From assembly GCA_033283265.1 (NCBI GenBank), contig JAWMQN010000003.1, positions 124,001 through 188,000 on the forward strand: a DNA stretch of 64,000 nt. The letters are read 5' to 3'. Shown one piece after another: positions 7,618 through 16,234 of this stretch. Under the pieces are notes generated by a model. The model had not been told where the DNA came from, searched no databases, and was given only the letters and a program-made list of their open reading frames with translations. The stretch is from Mangrovimicrobium sp033283265 (GTDB lineage: Bacteria; Pseudomonadota; Gammaproteobacteria; Pseudomonadales; Halieaceae). A program made the translations under genes and the position numbers. Each line of letters starts with the position of its first letter. Position 1 is the stretch's first letter.

Positions 7618-9918
7618 ATGAAGACGACGAATTGCACAACAGCCAAGCAGCGCAGCCTCCTCGGGTTGGCCGCGCTGGCCCTGCTCGCCTGCCTGGCCGG
7701 CGCCTGCGGCGGCGGTGGCGGCGGTGACCGCGCCGCGGGCGTGGACCCGGGCCCGCCCCCGCCCGGCGGCGACATCACCCCGCCGACCCCGGAAATCCCC
7801 GAGCCGAGCCCGGCGCCCTACGCCGAGGCTACCCAGCTGCTTGCCACCATCACCCGCGTCACGCTGCCCGAGGACGGCCGGCCGCTGGTCGAGTTCCAGC
7901 TCGCCAACCAGAGCAACACCGCGATCACCGACCTCAGCGGCTCCGACGTGCGCTTCATCATCGCCAAACTGCGCTCCAGCCCGCTGGGCAACCTCACCGG
8001 CAACTGGCAGTCCTATATCAACCGGATCGAGCAACCCGGCAGTGTCGGCACGGGCACCGAGCCGCGCCTGCAGGCGACCACGGAAAACAGCGGCGAGCTG
8101 ACCAACAACGGCGACGGGACCTACAGCTACCGCTTCGCCACCGACCTCGGCGCCCTGCCCGAGGACATCCTCGCCCAGGCGGCGGCCGAGGGCCTCGACC
8201 TCTCCGTCGAGAGCGGGCGCACCCACCGCGTCGCCATCCAGTTCGGCAACAGCGCCGCCACCACCAACCCGGTCTACGACTGGGTGCCGGCCAGCGGCGC
8301 CACCGCCAACGTCTTCAGCCGCGACATCGCCGCCACCGCCAGCTGCAACCGCTGCCACGACAAGCTCGCCCTGCACGGCGGCGGCCGGGTGGAAATCGAG
8401 TACTGCGTGACCTGCCACAACCCCGGCACTACCGACGCCAACAGCGGCAATACCGTCGACCTCAAGGTCATGGCGCACAAGATCCACCGCGGCGCCAGCC
8501 TGCCCAGCGTCGAGGCCGGCGGCCAGTACGTGATCTACGGCTTCAACAGCACCGCCCACGACTACTCCGGGCTGCACTACCCGCAGGACATCCGCAACTG
8601 CAGCAATTGCCACTCGGGTACCGCCACCGGTGACCCGGACGGCGACGTGCAGCTCACCAGCCAGGGCGACAACTGGAACGAGTACCCGAGCCAGGCCGCC
8701 TGCGGCAGCTGCCACGACGACCTCGACTTCAGCCAGCACGCCGGCGGCCAGGACGACGACAGCCGCTGCGCCAGCTGCCACTCCGCCAGCGGCTTCGTCG
8801 GCAGCATCGCCGACAGCCACCGCATCGCGGTGGACGAGTTCCGGCAGCAGTTCGCCGCCGAGGTCCTGCGGGTGGACAACAGCGCCCCCGGCGAGCAGCC
8901 GGTGATCAGTTTCCGCATCAGCAACCCGCTCACCGGCGAGGACTACGACGTCGTCAACGACCCGGTATTCAGCTCGGTCAACGTGCGCGTGGCCTGGGAC
9001 ACGGCCGACTACCACAACACCGGCAACGGCGCCGACAACGCCAGCTCGGTGGCGGTGAGCGTGCCCGCCAACGCACTGGCCAACGGCGACGGCAGCTTCC
9101 GCGTCACGCTGGGCCAGGCGATTCCCGACAGCAACACCGCCCCCGGCATCGCCGCCAGCGGCAGCGGCGTGGCGGTGATCGAGGGGCGCCTGGCCGTCGA
9201 GGACGAGGACGGCGAATCCCTGCGCGTGCCGCTGGACAACGCCCACGGCTTCTTCTCCATCGACGAGGCCGACGGCAGCGCCGTCGCCCGGCGCCAGTCG
9301 GTCACCATCGGCCAGTGCCAGGTCTGCCACGAGACCCTCTCCCTGCACGGCAACAACCGCACCAACAGCATCGACAGCTGCGTCACCTGCCACAACCCGC
9401 GCAACACCGACCGCGAGGTGCGCGAGATCGCCGCCACGCCGCCCACCGACGGCAAGGACGAGGAGTCCCTCGACTTCAAGCGCATGATCCACGGCATCCA
9501 CGCCGCGGGCATCCGCGAGAACCCGCTGCAGGTGGTCGGCTTCAGCGGCCGCACCACCTACGTCTTCGACGAGGACAGCGTGCACTACCCGGGCAATATC
9601 GGTAATTGCCGGGCCTGCCACACCGCGAGCGGCTTCACCCTGCCGCTGGCGGACGGCGTGCTCGGCAGCACCATCGATACCGGCGAGCTGCACGACGATC
9701 CGCGCGACGACCGGGTGATGTCCCCGACCGCCGCAGTCTGCTCCAGCTGCCACGATGACGCGGTGGCCACGGCCCACATGAGTGCCAACGGCGGCAGCTT
9801 CGACACCAGCCAGGCGGCGCTCGACACCGGCGCGGTGGTCGAGCAGTGCAGCGTCTGCCACGGCAGCGGCCGCATCGCCGATGTCGAAGCCGTCCACCCG
9901 GTGCGCGCACTGCAATAG
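7618..9918 (+). CDS. mtrC: OmcA/MtrC-family surface decaheme c-type cytochrome lipoprotein
   Basis: ATG 7618 (GGGAGAGAG just upstream) gives 766 aa. The leader ends in the lipobox LAGAC followed by a glycine tract, so the mature protein should be lipid-anchored on the outer membrane. Ten CXXCH sites fall in two pentaheme groups (CNRCH to CASCH, then CQVCH to CSVCH) separated by beta-rich segments, the arrangement of OmcA/MtrC proteins. These reduce minerals, electrodes or soluble acceptors outside the cell. Last gene of the operon; a long hairpin covers its stop codon. Confidence 0.9.
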   Translation: MKTTNCTTAKQRSLLGLAALALLACLAGACGGGGGGDRAAGVDPGPPPPGGDITPPTPEIPEPSPAPYAEATQLLATITRVTLPEDGRPLVEFQLANQSNTAITDLSGSDVRFIIAKLRSSPLGNLTGNWQSYINRIEQPGSVGTGTEPRLQATTENSGELTNNGDGTYSYRFATDLGALPEDILAQAAAEGLDLSVESGRTHRVAIQFGNSAATTNPVYDWVPASGATANVFSRDIAATASCNRCHDKLALHGGGRVEIEYCVTCHNPGTTDANSGNTVDLKVMAHKIHRGASLPSVEAGGQYVIYGFNSTAHDYSGLHYPQDIRNCSNCHSGTATGDPDGDVQLTSQGDNWNEYPSQAACGSCHDDLDFSQHAGGQDDDSRCASCHSASGFVGSIADSHRIAVDEFRQQFAAEVLRVDNSAPGEQPVISFRISNPLTGEDYDVVNDPVFSSVNVRVAWDTADYHNTGNGADNASSVAVSVPANALANGDGSFRVTLGQAIPDSNTAPGIAASGSGVAVIEGRLAVEDEDGESLRVPLDNAHGFFSIDEADGSAVARRQSVTIGQCQVCHETLSLHGNNRTNSIDSCVTCHNPRNTDREVREIAATPPTDGKDEESLDFKRMIHGIHAAGIRENPLQVVGFSGRTTYVFDEDSVHYPGNIGNCRACHTASGFTLPLADGVLGSTIDTGELHDDPRDDRVMSPTAAVCSSCHDDAVATAHMSANGGSFDTSQAALDTGAVVEQCSVCHGSGRIADVEAVHPVRALQ

Positions 9919-9944
9919 TTTTCCGCGGAAAAAGCAGTGCGCGC
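9903..9944 (+). terminator. Long hairpin over the mtrC stop codon
   Basis: GCGCGCACTGC (9903-9913) pairs perfectly with GCAGTGCGCGC (9934-9944). The 20-nt loop contains its own palindrome TTTTCCGCGGAAAA. There is no U-tract, so it may protect the mRNA 3' end or act with Rho rather than terminate alone. Confidence 0.5.
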
Positions 9945-9972
9945 TCGCGCCACAGGCACAACAGCGATTTGC

Positions 9973-10021
9973 TTGATGCAGATCAAGATGCTCTCCCCGG
10001 GCTGCCGCTAGCATACAGGGC
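9973..10021 (+). promoter_or_regulatory. FNR/Anr-type promoter of ompW
   Basis: TTGATGCAGATCAA (9973-9986) matches the FNR consensus perfectly. A -10-like TAGCAT is at 10009-10014, with the box centre 29.5 bp from its first base, as at the other two FNR sites here. A small hairpin (GTAAGC/GCTTAC, 10028-10049) lies in the expected leader. E. coli ompW is a known FNR target, which supports the reading. Confidence 0.8.
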
Positions 10022-10079
10022 ATGGAAGTAAGCGCCCGCAAGTGCTTACCCGGTGATGTCCTGACAGGGGAGAGACAAA

Positions 10080-10781
10080 TTGAAAGCACTGATGAAAGTT
10101 GCGCTCGCGGCCGTGGTTGCCGGCAGCGCGTTAGCCGCACAAGCCTACGAGACCGATGACCTGGTGCTGCGTGTCGGCGCCGCCACCGTGGACCCGGACG
10201 CCAGCTCCGACAGCATCAATCTCGGCGTGCCCGGCGTGCCCACCCTCGAGGCGGATGTGGACGGCGACACCCAGCTGTCACTCATCCCGGTGTGGATGCT
10301 GACCGAAAGCTTCGGCCTCGAGCTGCTCGCCGCGACGCCGTTCAAGCACGATATCAACGTCGCCGGCGGCGGCCTCGACCTGGATGCCGGCGAAGCCAAG
10401 CACCTGCCGCCCACCCTCACCCTGCAGTGGTACCCGCGCGGCGGCAAGCCGGGCTGGCAGCCCTACTTCGGCCTGGGCCTGAACTACACCCTGTTCTTCG
10501 AGGAGGACGTGGACAGCGAACTGAAAGGCGCATTGAACGCCGTACTCGGCGCCACCGATGCGGACCTCAAGCTCGACGATTCCTTCGGTCTCTCCGCGTC
10601 CGCCGGCGTGGACATTCCCTTCGGCGAGCACTGGGCCTTCAACGCCGGGGTCTGGTACATCGACATCGACACCGAGGCGACGCTGACCGCCAAGTTCGCC
10701 GACGGCAGCAAGGTGCCGGTGGAGTTCGATGTCGAGATCGACCCCTGGGTCTACAACATCGGCATCGCCTACAAGTTCTGA
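10080..10781 (+). CDS. ompW: OmpW-family outer-membrane protein
   Basis: A 233-residue protein with a signal peptide ending SALAAQA and an eight-strand-barrel pattern ending in a C-terminal Phe (YKF), as recognised by the Bam machinery. Segments such as LTESFGLELLAATPFKHDI and LTLQWYPRG are characteristic of OmpW. The start is most likely TTG 10080, since AGGGGAG lies 7 nt upstream; the in-frame ATG at 10092 is too far from it. OmpW forms a narrow hydrophobic channel. It carries its own FNR promoter behind the cytochrome operon, consistent with a low-oxygen programme. Confidence 0.88.
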   Translation: MKALMKVALAAVVAGSALAAQAYETDDLVLRVGAATVDPDASSDSINLGVPGVPTLEADVDGDTQLSLIPVWMLTESFGLELLAATPFKHDINVAGGGLDLDAGEAKHLPPTLTLQWYPRGGKPGWQPYFGLGLNYTLFFEEDVDSELKGALNAVLGATDADLKLDDSFGLSASAGVDIPFGEHWAFNAGVWYIDIDTEATLTAKFADGSKVPVEFDVEIDPWVYNIGIAYKF

Positions 10782-10805
10782 TCAGCACTGCGGGCAAAGG
10801 CCGGG

Positions 10806-10960
10806 GGCGCTCCGATCCGGGGTCAGAGTCTAGACTCTGACCCCATTCCGGAGGCACCCCCACCTCCGCCTGCGTTCCAAACGGCCCCGCGGCGCTCCGA
10901 TCCGGGGTCAGAGTCACGACTCTGACCCCCTTCCGAAGGCACCCCCACCTCCGTCCGAAG
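10806..10960. repeat. Tandem pair of REP-like 26-bp palindromes between convergent genes
   Basis: Two units with a period of 85 bp. Each has GGCGCTCCGATCC, then the palindrome GGGGTCAGAGTC-N2-GACTCTGACCCC (10819-10844 with centre TA; 10904-10929 with centre AC), then TTCCGRAGGCACCCCCACCTCCG. The same palindrome recurs at 23007, 23079 and 60215. It separates convergent ompW and the barrel gene at 10976. Confidence 0.85.
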
Positions 10961-10975
10961 CACTCACCCCCCACC

Positions 10976-12244
10976 TCAGAAATACCACGCCACCTGCACC
11001 AGCAGCGCCGGCCCGCTCGCCAGCGTGCGATCACCAATCCCCGTCTCCAGCCCGCCAAACTCCGTACCCGTGCCACCCAGCGGCACATTCAGCGCACCCA
11101 GCAATTGCCAGTCCTGGGCCGGGTCCCACTGGGCGATCAGCTGCGCCAGTGCGGAGCCGTCGCCGAGGTTGCACAGCAGGGTTGGCGTGAGGCTGAACAG
11201 CGGCGTCATCTCCACCAGCAGCGATCCGGCGAAGTAGTGGCGGCCGACGGAGAACAGGTCGCCGCGCAGCAGGCGCTCGCGCAAATCGTTTACCCGCGCG
11301 GGACCACGGCCCGGCGCGTCGCTCGCCAGCAGTTCGCCGTAGTCCGACTCGCGCAGGCCGAAGCCGTTGTAGAAATACTCCGCCACCGCGCTGACATTGC
11401 GCTCGCCCCAGACCCAGGAGAAGGTCCAGTCGAGCACCGCCTGGGCCACCCAGCCCTGTTCGGCCTCAGTCAGCACCAGGTCGCCGCGCAGCACCGCCGC
11501 GCCGACATTGGCCAGGCCGCCGGCGGCGAGCAGGGTCTGGTCGTAGTGCTGCGCCAGCAGCAGGTCGTACTCGCGCTGGGTATCGAAGCCGTGGTACTTG
11601 AGCGCGGTGGAGCTCACCGTCGCGTCCAGCTCGCCGCTGGCGTCGCGGCGCTGCACGTTGACCAGCTGCCAGTCGTCGCCGCTCTCGCGCAGGTACTGGG
11701 CGTAGAGCATGTCGTCCCCCGGCTTGTACTCGGTGTCCACCGCCGCCGGGTCGAAGGGATTGAAGAAGTCCATCGGGTTGTAGATCAGGCCGTTGCCCCA
11801 GCTCACTGCCTGGCGGCCGAAGCGGACCACCGCCCGCTCGCCGGTCCAGGACAGGTTGAGGCGGTCGAGGCGCTGCACCGCCTGCCAGGAGTCGCCGCTG
11901 TCGATGGTCGAGCTGAGGTCCCACCAGCGGTAGTCGTCATCGGGCAGCGCGTTGCCGCGGAACAGGCCGCCGTCGCCGGCGAGCCTGGCGCGGTCACCGG
12001 ACTCGGCCAGCAGCTGGTAGTCCGCGCTGAATTGCCACGGTCCCGGGTCACTGGCGAACTTGAGCCGCAGGCTGCCGCCGGCAGCTTCGCCGCGAGCGCC
12101 GACAGCGTCGCGGAAGACGCTGTCCTCGGGGAAACCCAGCAACTCGCCACGGCCCTTGATATGGCCGCCGTCAAACAGTGGCACTTCCGCCAGCGCGGGG
12201 ACGCTGCAAAGCGCCAGGGCCAGCGCGCACAGGCCCCGCCGCAT
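10976..12244 (-). CDS. Outer-membrane beta-barrel protein linked to a Lol/MacB-type ABC transporter
   Basis: A 422-residue protein with a signal peptide ending PALAEV, a strand-rich body (for example AVVRFGRQAVSWGNGLIYNPMDFFNP) and a C-terminal WYF signature of barrel proteins. The GRQAVSWG-type segment is seen in DUF1302/alginate-export-like barrels, but I cannot name the family with confidence. Its ATG overlaps the stop of the ABC ATPase gene by one base (TGATG), so it is the last gene of the five-gene transporter operon. Inference: it is the outer-membrane end of that system. Confidence 0.7.
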   Translation of the reverse strand: MRRGLCALALALCSVPALAEVPLFDGGHIKGRGELLGFPEDSVFRDAVGARGEAAGGSLRLKFASDPGPWQFSADYQLLAESGDRARLAGDGGLFRGNALPDDDYRWWDLSSTIDSGDSWQAVQRLDRLNLSWTGERAVVRFGRQAVSWGNGLIYNPMDFFNPFDPAAVDTEYKPGDDMLYAQYLRESGDDWQLVNVQRRDASGELDATVSSTALKYHGFDTQREYDLLLAQHYDQTLLAAGGLANVGAAVLRGDLVLTEAEQGWVAQAVLDWTFSWVWGERNVSAVAEYFYNGFGLRESDYGELLASDAPGRGPARVNDLRERLLRGDLFSVGRHYFAGSLLVEMTPLFSLTPTLLCNLGDGSALAQLIAQWDPAQDWQLLGALNVPLGGTGTEFGGLETGIGDRTLASGPALLVQVAWYF

Positions 12245-12951
12245 CAGGCCTCTTCCATGCGCTGCGGAGTCTGGGCCTGGTCGCTGACGATGCGGCCGTC
12301 GTGCATGCGCACCAGGCGGCGGGCGTAGCCCATCACCCGGGTGTCGTGGGTGGAGATGACGAAGGTGATGCCGCGCTCGCGGTTGAGGTCCTCGAACAGG
12401 TCCATCAGCTGCGCCGCGCTGTGCGAGTCGAGGTTGGCGGTAGGCTCGTCCGCCAGCACCAGGGCCGGCTCGCTGGCGATGGCCCGCGCCACCGCCACCC
12501 GCTGCTGCTGGCCGCCGGAGAGTTCCGCCGGGCGCCGGCCCTCGAGGCCGCTGAGGCCGACCGCCGCCAGCAGCTCCAGCGCCACCGCGCGGCGCGCGGC
12601 GGCGGCAACGCCCTGCACCTGCATGACGAACTCCACGTTCTCCCGGGCGCTGAGCACCGGGATCAGGTTGTAGGCCTGGAAGACGAAGCCGATGCGGCGC
12701 AGGCGCAGCTCCGCCAGCTCGCCCCGGGACAGGGTGTCGAGGCGCTGGCCGCCCACGCTCACCGCGCCGCTGTCCGGCGTATCAAGGCCGCCGATGACAT
12801 TGAGCAGGGTGGTCTTGCCGGAGCCGGAGGGCCCCGAGAGGCAGACGAACTCGCCCGGCTCGATGCTCAGGCTGACCTCATCGAGTGCCCGGATTTCCGC
12901 CTCGCCCTGGCGGAAGGTCCGGCACACCGCCTCGCAGTTAACCGCGCTCAT
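12244..12951 (-). CDS. ABC transporter ATPase, LolD/MacB type
   Basis: A 235-residue ATPase with Walker A GPSGSGKTT, signature LSGGQQQR, Walker B VLADEPTANLD and the switch His in VISTHD. These are hallmarks of the LolD/MacB/FtsE subfamily that works with FtsX-like permeases as mechanotransmitters rather than classical importers. Two such permeases lie immediately upstream. The ATG is 10 bp after the upstream stop. Confidence 0.9.
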   Translation of the reverse strand: MSAVNCEAVCRTFRQGEAEIRALDEVSLSIEPGEFVCLSGPSGSGKTTLLNVIGGLDTPDSGAVSVGGQRLDTLSRGELAELRLRRIGFVFQAYNLIPVLSARENVEFVMQVQGVAAAARRAVALELLAAVGLSGLEGRRPAELSGGQQQRVAVARAIASEPALVLADEPTANLDSHSAAQLMDLFEDLNRERGITFVISTHDTRVMGYARRLVRMHDGRIVSDQAQTPQRMEEA

Positions 12952-12961
12952 CGCATCTCCT

Positions 12962-14194
12962 TCACTGCCGGTTGATGGCCCGCACCGGGTCCAGGTGCGC
13001 CGCCCGCCAGGCCGGCAGCAGGCTGGCGAGCAGGCCGAGGATCACCACCACCGCGGTGGACAGCAACATGTCCTGCGCGCTGAGGGCCGGGTAGAGCACC
13101 GTGCCCATGCCCATCATCTCCATGCCCTCGGCGACCACGGAGACATCGATGCCGCGCTCCAGCGGCTTGATCGACAGCCAGGCCGCCAGGTTGCCCAGGG
13201 CCAGGCCGAGCAGCAGCAGGTAGAGGCTCTCCTGCAGGATCTGGTAGAGAATCATCCGCGGCTGCATGCCGAGGGCCTGCATCAGGCCGATCTCGCGCAC
13301 CCGTTCGAACACCGCCATGGCCAGGGTGTTGACCAGGCCGAAGGAGAGCACGGCGAAGATCACCACCATGAACACCAGGGTGAAACCGTCCTGCACCCTG
13401 AGCATGGTGGACAGGTAGGGGTCGAGCTCGGTCCAGGCCTTCACTTCGAGCTCACTGCCCGCCGCCGCGGCAATGCCCGGCTGCCACTGTCCGGTGATCC
13501 GGTAGTCATCGGCCGTCGCGGCCACTTCGCTGACCTGCGCGCCGATGCCCAGCAGGGCCTGCAGCGCATCGCGGCCGATGTAGGCATAGCGCTCCTCCAG
13601 TCCTTCCATGCGGCCGTGGTAGAGACCCACCACGCGCACGCCGCGATCGGCGACATCGTTGTCCGGGTCCTGCGACATGATCACCACCCGCTTGCCGAGG
13701 CCGGTATCCAGCTTGCGCGCCAGGCTGACGCCGAGCACCACGCCGGCGTCCGCCGCGTCGGCGAGGAAACGGCCCGAGTCGATAGCCGCAGGTAGCGAGC
13801 CGAGGGCCTGCTCGGCAGCCGGGTCCACCCCGAGCAGGGTGACGCCGCGGCTCTCGCGCTCGCTGGCGATCACCGCCGGCACCCGCACCCGCGCCGCCCA
13901 GGCGGTGACCGGCGGGGCCTGCAGCGCCGCCAGCAGGCTGCCCGAGGGCGCCGGCATGCTGTTGGCCACGCTCGGGTCCGCGCGGTAGTCGGGGTGATGC
14001 ACCTGCACCTCGCCGGGCAGGCTGTGCAGGCCGTTGCGCACCAGCTGGTCGGTCATGCCGCGCATCAGCGCGGACATGAAGATCATCGCCCACACGCCGA
14101 CGGCGATCGCCGTGAGCATGATCAGGGTGCGGCGGTAGTTGCGCCACAGGTTGCGCCAGGCCAGGCGCGCGCTGATGCCCAGGGCGCCGCTCAC
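12962..14194 (-). CDS. FtsX-like/MacB-type ABC permease (first copy)
   Basis: A 410-residue protein with one N-terminal membrane segment, a large periplasmic domain (about residues 50-270) and three C-terminal segments including LVFMVVIFAVLSFGLVNTLAMAVFERVREIG, the standard topology of LolC/E and MacB permeases. It overlaps the upstream permease by 4 bp (ATGA). With its 410-aa partner it should form a heterodimer, like LolC-LolE. Confidence 0.85.
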   Translation of the reverse strand: MSGALGISARLAWRNLWRNYRRTLIMLTAIAVGVWAMIFMSALMRGMTDQLVRNGLHSLPGEVQVHHPDYRADPSVANSMPAPSGSLLAALQAPPVTAWAARVRVPAVIASERESRGVTLLGVDPAAEQALGSLPAAIDSGRFLADAADAGVVLGVSLARKLDTGLGKRVVIMSQDPDNDVADRGVRVVGLYHGRMEGLEERYAYIGRDALQALLGIGAQVSEVAATADDYRITGQWQPGIAAAAGSELEVKAWTELDPYLSTMLRVQDGFTLVFMVVIFAVLSFGLVNTLAMAVFERVREIGLMQALGMQPRMILYQILQESLYLLLLGLALGNLAAWLSIKPLERGIDVSVVAEGMEMMGMGTVLYPALSAQDMLLSTAVVVILGLLASLLPAWRAAHLDPVRAINRQ

Positions 14195-15423
14195 CGGGCC
14201 GCCCTCATCGCCGCCACCGGCTGCAGGCGGTAGAGGCGCAGCGCCGGGTAGAGCGCCGCCAGCAGGCAGAACAGGAACACCGTCAGCGGCCCCCAGAGCA
14301 GCGCGACAAAACTGACCTGGGGATAGATGCGCTCCGCCATGTTGAAGCGCGCCGCCAGCTCGTCCATGCCCGGGTAGGTGAAGCCGACAACCCCGAGCCA
14401 GGCCACCAGCAGGGCGCCGAACAGCAGGCCCAGGGCCAGGCCGAGGGCCGAGAGCAGCACCGTCTCGATGCCCACCAGCCGGGCCAGCCGCCCGGGGCCC
14501 AGGCCGAGGGCGAGCATCACGCCGAACTCCTGGGTGCGCTCGAGCACCGACATCAACTGGGTGTTGAGCACGCTGAAGGCCACCAGCACGATGAGCACCG
14601 CGTACATGAACCAGGCGCTGGTCATGTCCGACTGGATGGCCTGGCGCAGGCCCGGCTGCAGGGCGTCCCAGTCGAGCACGACGAGGTCGCCGGCTGCGGG
14701 CAACAGGCTGCGCACCTGCGCCACCGCCGCCGGCACCGCGTCGATATTGGCCAGCCGCAGCACCACCGCGTGGCCCTGGTCGCCCATGGCGAAGACCTCC
14801 TGGAACCAGGGCAGCGGCACCTGCGCGACACTGCGGTCGATGTCGTCGATGCCGCTGTCGAGGATGCCGACCACCGTGGCGATGGCCGCGGCGAAGGAGC
14901 CGTCGCGGCCGCTGCCGAGGAAGGTCAGCTCGTCGCCCAGCCCCACCCGCAGGTTGCGCGCCAGCACCGCGCCGATGACGATGGCATCGCTATCCGCCGG
15001 CTGCAGGTAGCGGCCTTCGGCGACCAGGCCGGGAAGCGTCGACACCCCCGGCTCGAAGGCCGGCTGCACGCCGGTGAGCAAGACGCCGAAGGAGCGCTCC
15101 TCGCTGGAGGCGAGGGCGAAGGCCTGGCCGCGGGCGGCGACGGCGGCAGCGGGCAGCTCCCCGCGCAACCGCGCGGCCAGGGCGGCCACCGCCGGCACGC
15201 TGTCGCGGATGCGCTGGCTGTCGCGGTAGTCGCGCTGCTGCACCTGCAGGTGGCCGCTGAACAGGGCCAGGCTGTTGTCGATCATCATCTGGTAGGAGCC
15301 CAGCTGCAGGGAGATAAGAAAGACCAGCAGCACATTGCAGAAGACCATCGCGCCGACGGTCAGCCAGGTGCGGCGGCTGTGGCGCCAGAGGTTGCGCCAG
15401 GCGAGCAGCCAGGCGGTATTCAC
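14191..15423 (-). CDS. FtsX-like/MacB-type ABC permease (second copy)
   Basis: GTG 15423 overlaps the stop of the upstream sorting-protein gene (GTGA) and gives exactly 410 aa, the same length as the partner permease. Topology is one N-terminal segment, a periplasmic domain and three C-terminal segments (around AVLIVLVAFSVLNTQLMSVLE). The family moves lipids or lipoproteins out of the inner membrane, or drives periplasmic machines. Confidence 0.85.
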   Translation of the reverse strand: MNTAWLLAWRNLWRHSRRTWLTVGAMVFCNVLLVFLISLQLGSYQMMIDNSLALFSGHLQVQQRDYRDSQRIRDSVPAVAALAARLRGELPAAAVAARGQAFALASSEERSFGVLLTGVQPAFEPGVSTLPGLVAEGRYLQPADSDAIVIGAVLARNLRVGLGDELTFLGSGRDGSFAAAIATVVGILDSGIDDIDRSVAQVPLPWFQEVFAMGDQGHAVVLRLANIDAVPAAVAQVRSLLPAAGDLVVLDWDALQPGLRQAIQSDMTSAWFMYAVLIVLVAFSVLNTQLMSVLERTQEFGVMLALGLGPGRLARLVGIETVLLSALGLALGLLFGALLVAWLGVVGFTYPGMDELAARFNMAERIYPQVSFVALLWGPLTVFLFCLLAALYPALRLYRLQPVAAMRAAR

Positions 15424-16166
15424 TGGCGCGGGTTTCTCAGGCTGGAGAGGGTGAACAGGCCCGGCGGTAACTGCAGGTCGAACTCGATCGCGCTGGTCTC
15501 GACCTCGGTCCACTCATCCGGCGCGTCCTGCTTGCCCATGCGCAGGCGGCTGGCCACGGCGCGCCCGCCCATCTCGCTGATTTCCAGGGCCCTGAGGCTC
15601 TTCACCAGCACGCCCTCCTGGTCCCAGAACTGCTGTTCCAGCAGCACCCAGTCGTCGCGGATCACCAGCACCTCCCGGCCCCAGACCACCGCCGCCTCCT
15701 CGTGGGGCACCGACTGGATGACCCAGACCGTGTGGCCGTCCTGCTCGCGGGTCTCCAGCAGGCTGTGGTCGTACTCGTCGATGATTGCCGTGTCCTTGCT
15801 GATGTCGCGGTTGGAGAAGTCCGAACCCATCCAGTTCTGGCTCATCATCGACGAGGGCACCTTGATCACCCGGTTGATCTTCGGCGTGTAGGTCCACAGG
15901 TTGCCGTCCAGCGACAGGGTGCCGTTGCCGGCGTCCTTCTTCGGCGCCACCACCCGCACCAGGGTGTTGTCGTCGCCCTCGCTCCAGGCGCGCATGCTCA
16001 TGCTGCGCTGCCAGTCGGGGCGGTGGATGGTCATGGTCATCTCGGAGAAGGAGGTCTGGCCGCGGTAGTGATCCATGGCCCGGCGGATGATGTCGCGGGC
16101 GGAGGGCTCGTCCGCCGCACTGGCGAACGCGGTACTCAGGGCGAAAATCAGGGCGATCCAGCGCAT
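15420..16166 (-). CDS. LolA-like outer-membrane lipoprotein-sorting protein
   Basis: ATG 16166 with GAAGGA upstream gives 248 aa with a signal peptide (ending FASAADE). The body, with DWQRSMSMRAWSEGDDNTLVRVVAPKKDAGNGTLSLDGNLWTY-like strands, belongs to the 'outer membrane lipoprotein-sorting protein' (LolA-like) family found beside FtsX-type transporters. It is the first gene of a tightly overlapped operon: sorting protein, two permeases, ATPase and barrel. It likely shuttles a hydrophobic cargo through the periplasm; the cargo is unknown. Confidence 0.8.
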   Translation of the reverse strand: MRWIALIFALSTAFASAADEPSARDIIRRAMDHYRGQTSFSEMTMTIHRPDWQRSMSMRAWSEGDDNTLVRVVAPKKDAGNGTLSLDGNLWTYTPKINRVIKVPSSMMSQNWMGSDFSNRDISKDTAIIDEYDHSLLETREQDGHTVWVIQSVPHEEAAVVWGREVLVIRDDWVLLEQQFWDQEGVLVKSLRALEISEMGGRAVASRLRMGKQDAPDEWTEVETSAIEFDLQLPPGLFTLSSLRNPRQ

Positions 16167-16234
16167 CTTTGTTTTCCTTCTGGCCTGTAGCGAGTGTAAC
16201 CACAGGGCGCGGGCGGTGCGAGGCGGATGCGGTT

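Noticed and set aside
10819..10929. Possible CRISPR repeats
   Set aside because: Only two units, palindromic over their full length, with spacer-like sequence that is itself repeated; dispersed copies elsewhere fit a REP-like family.
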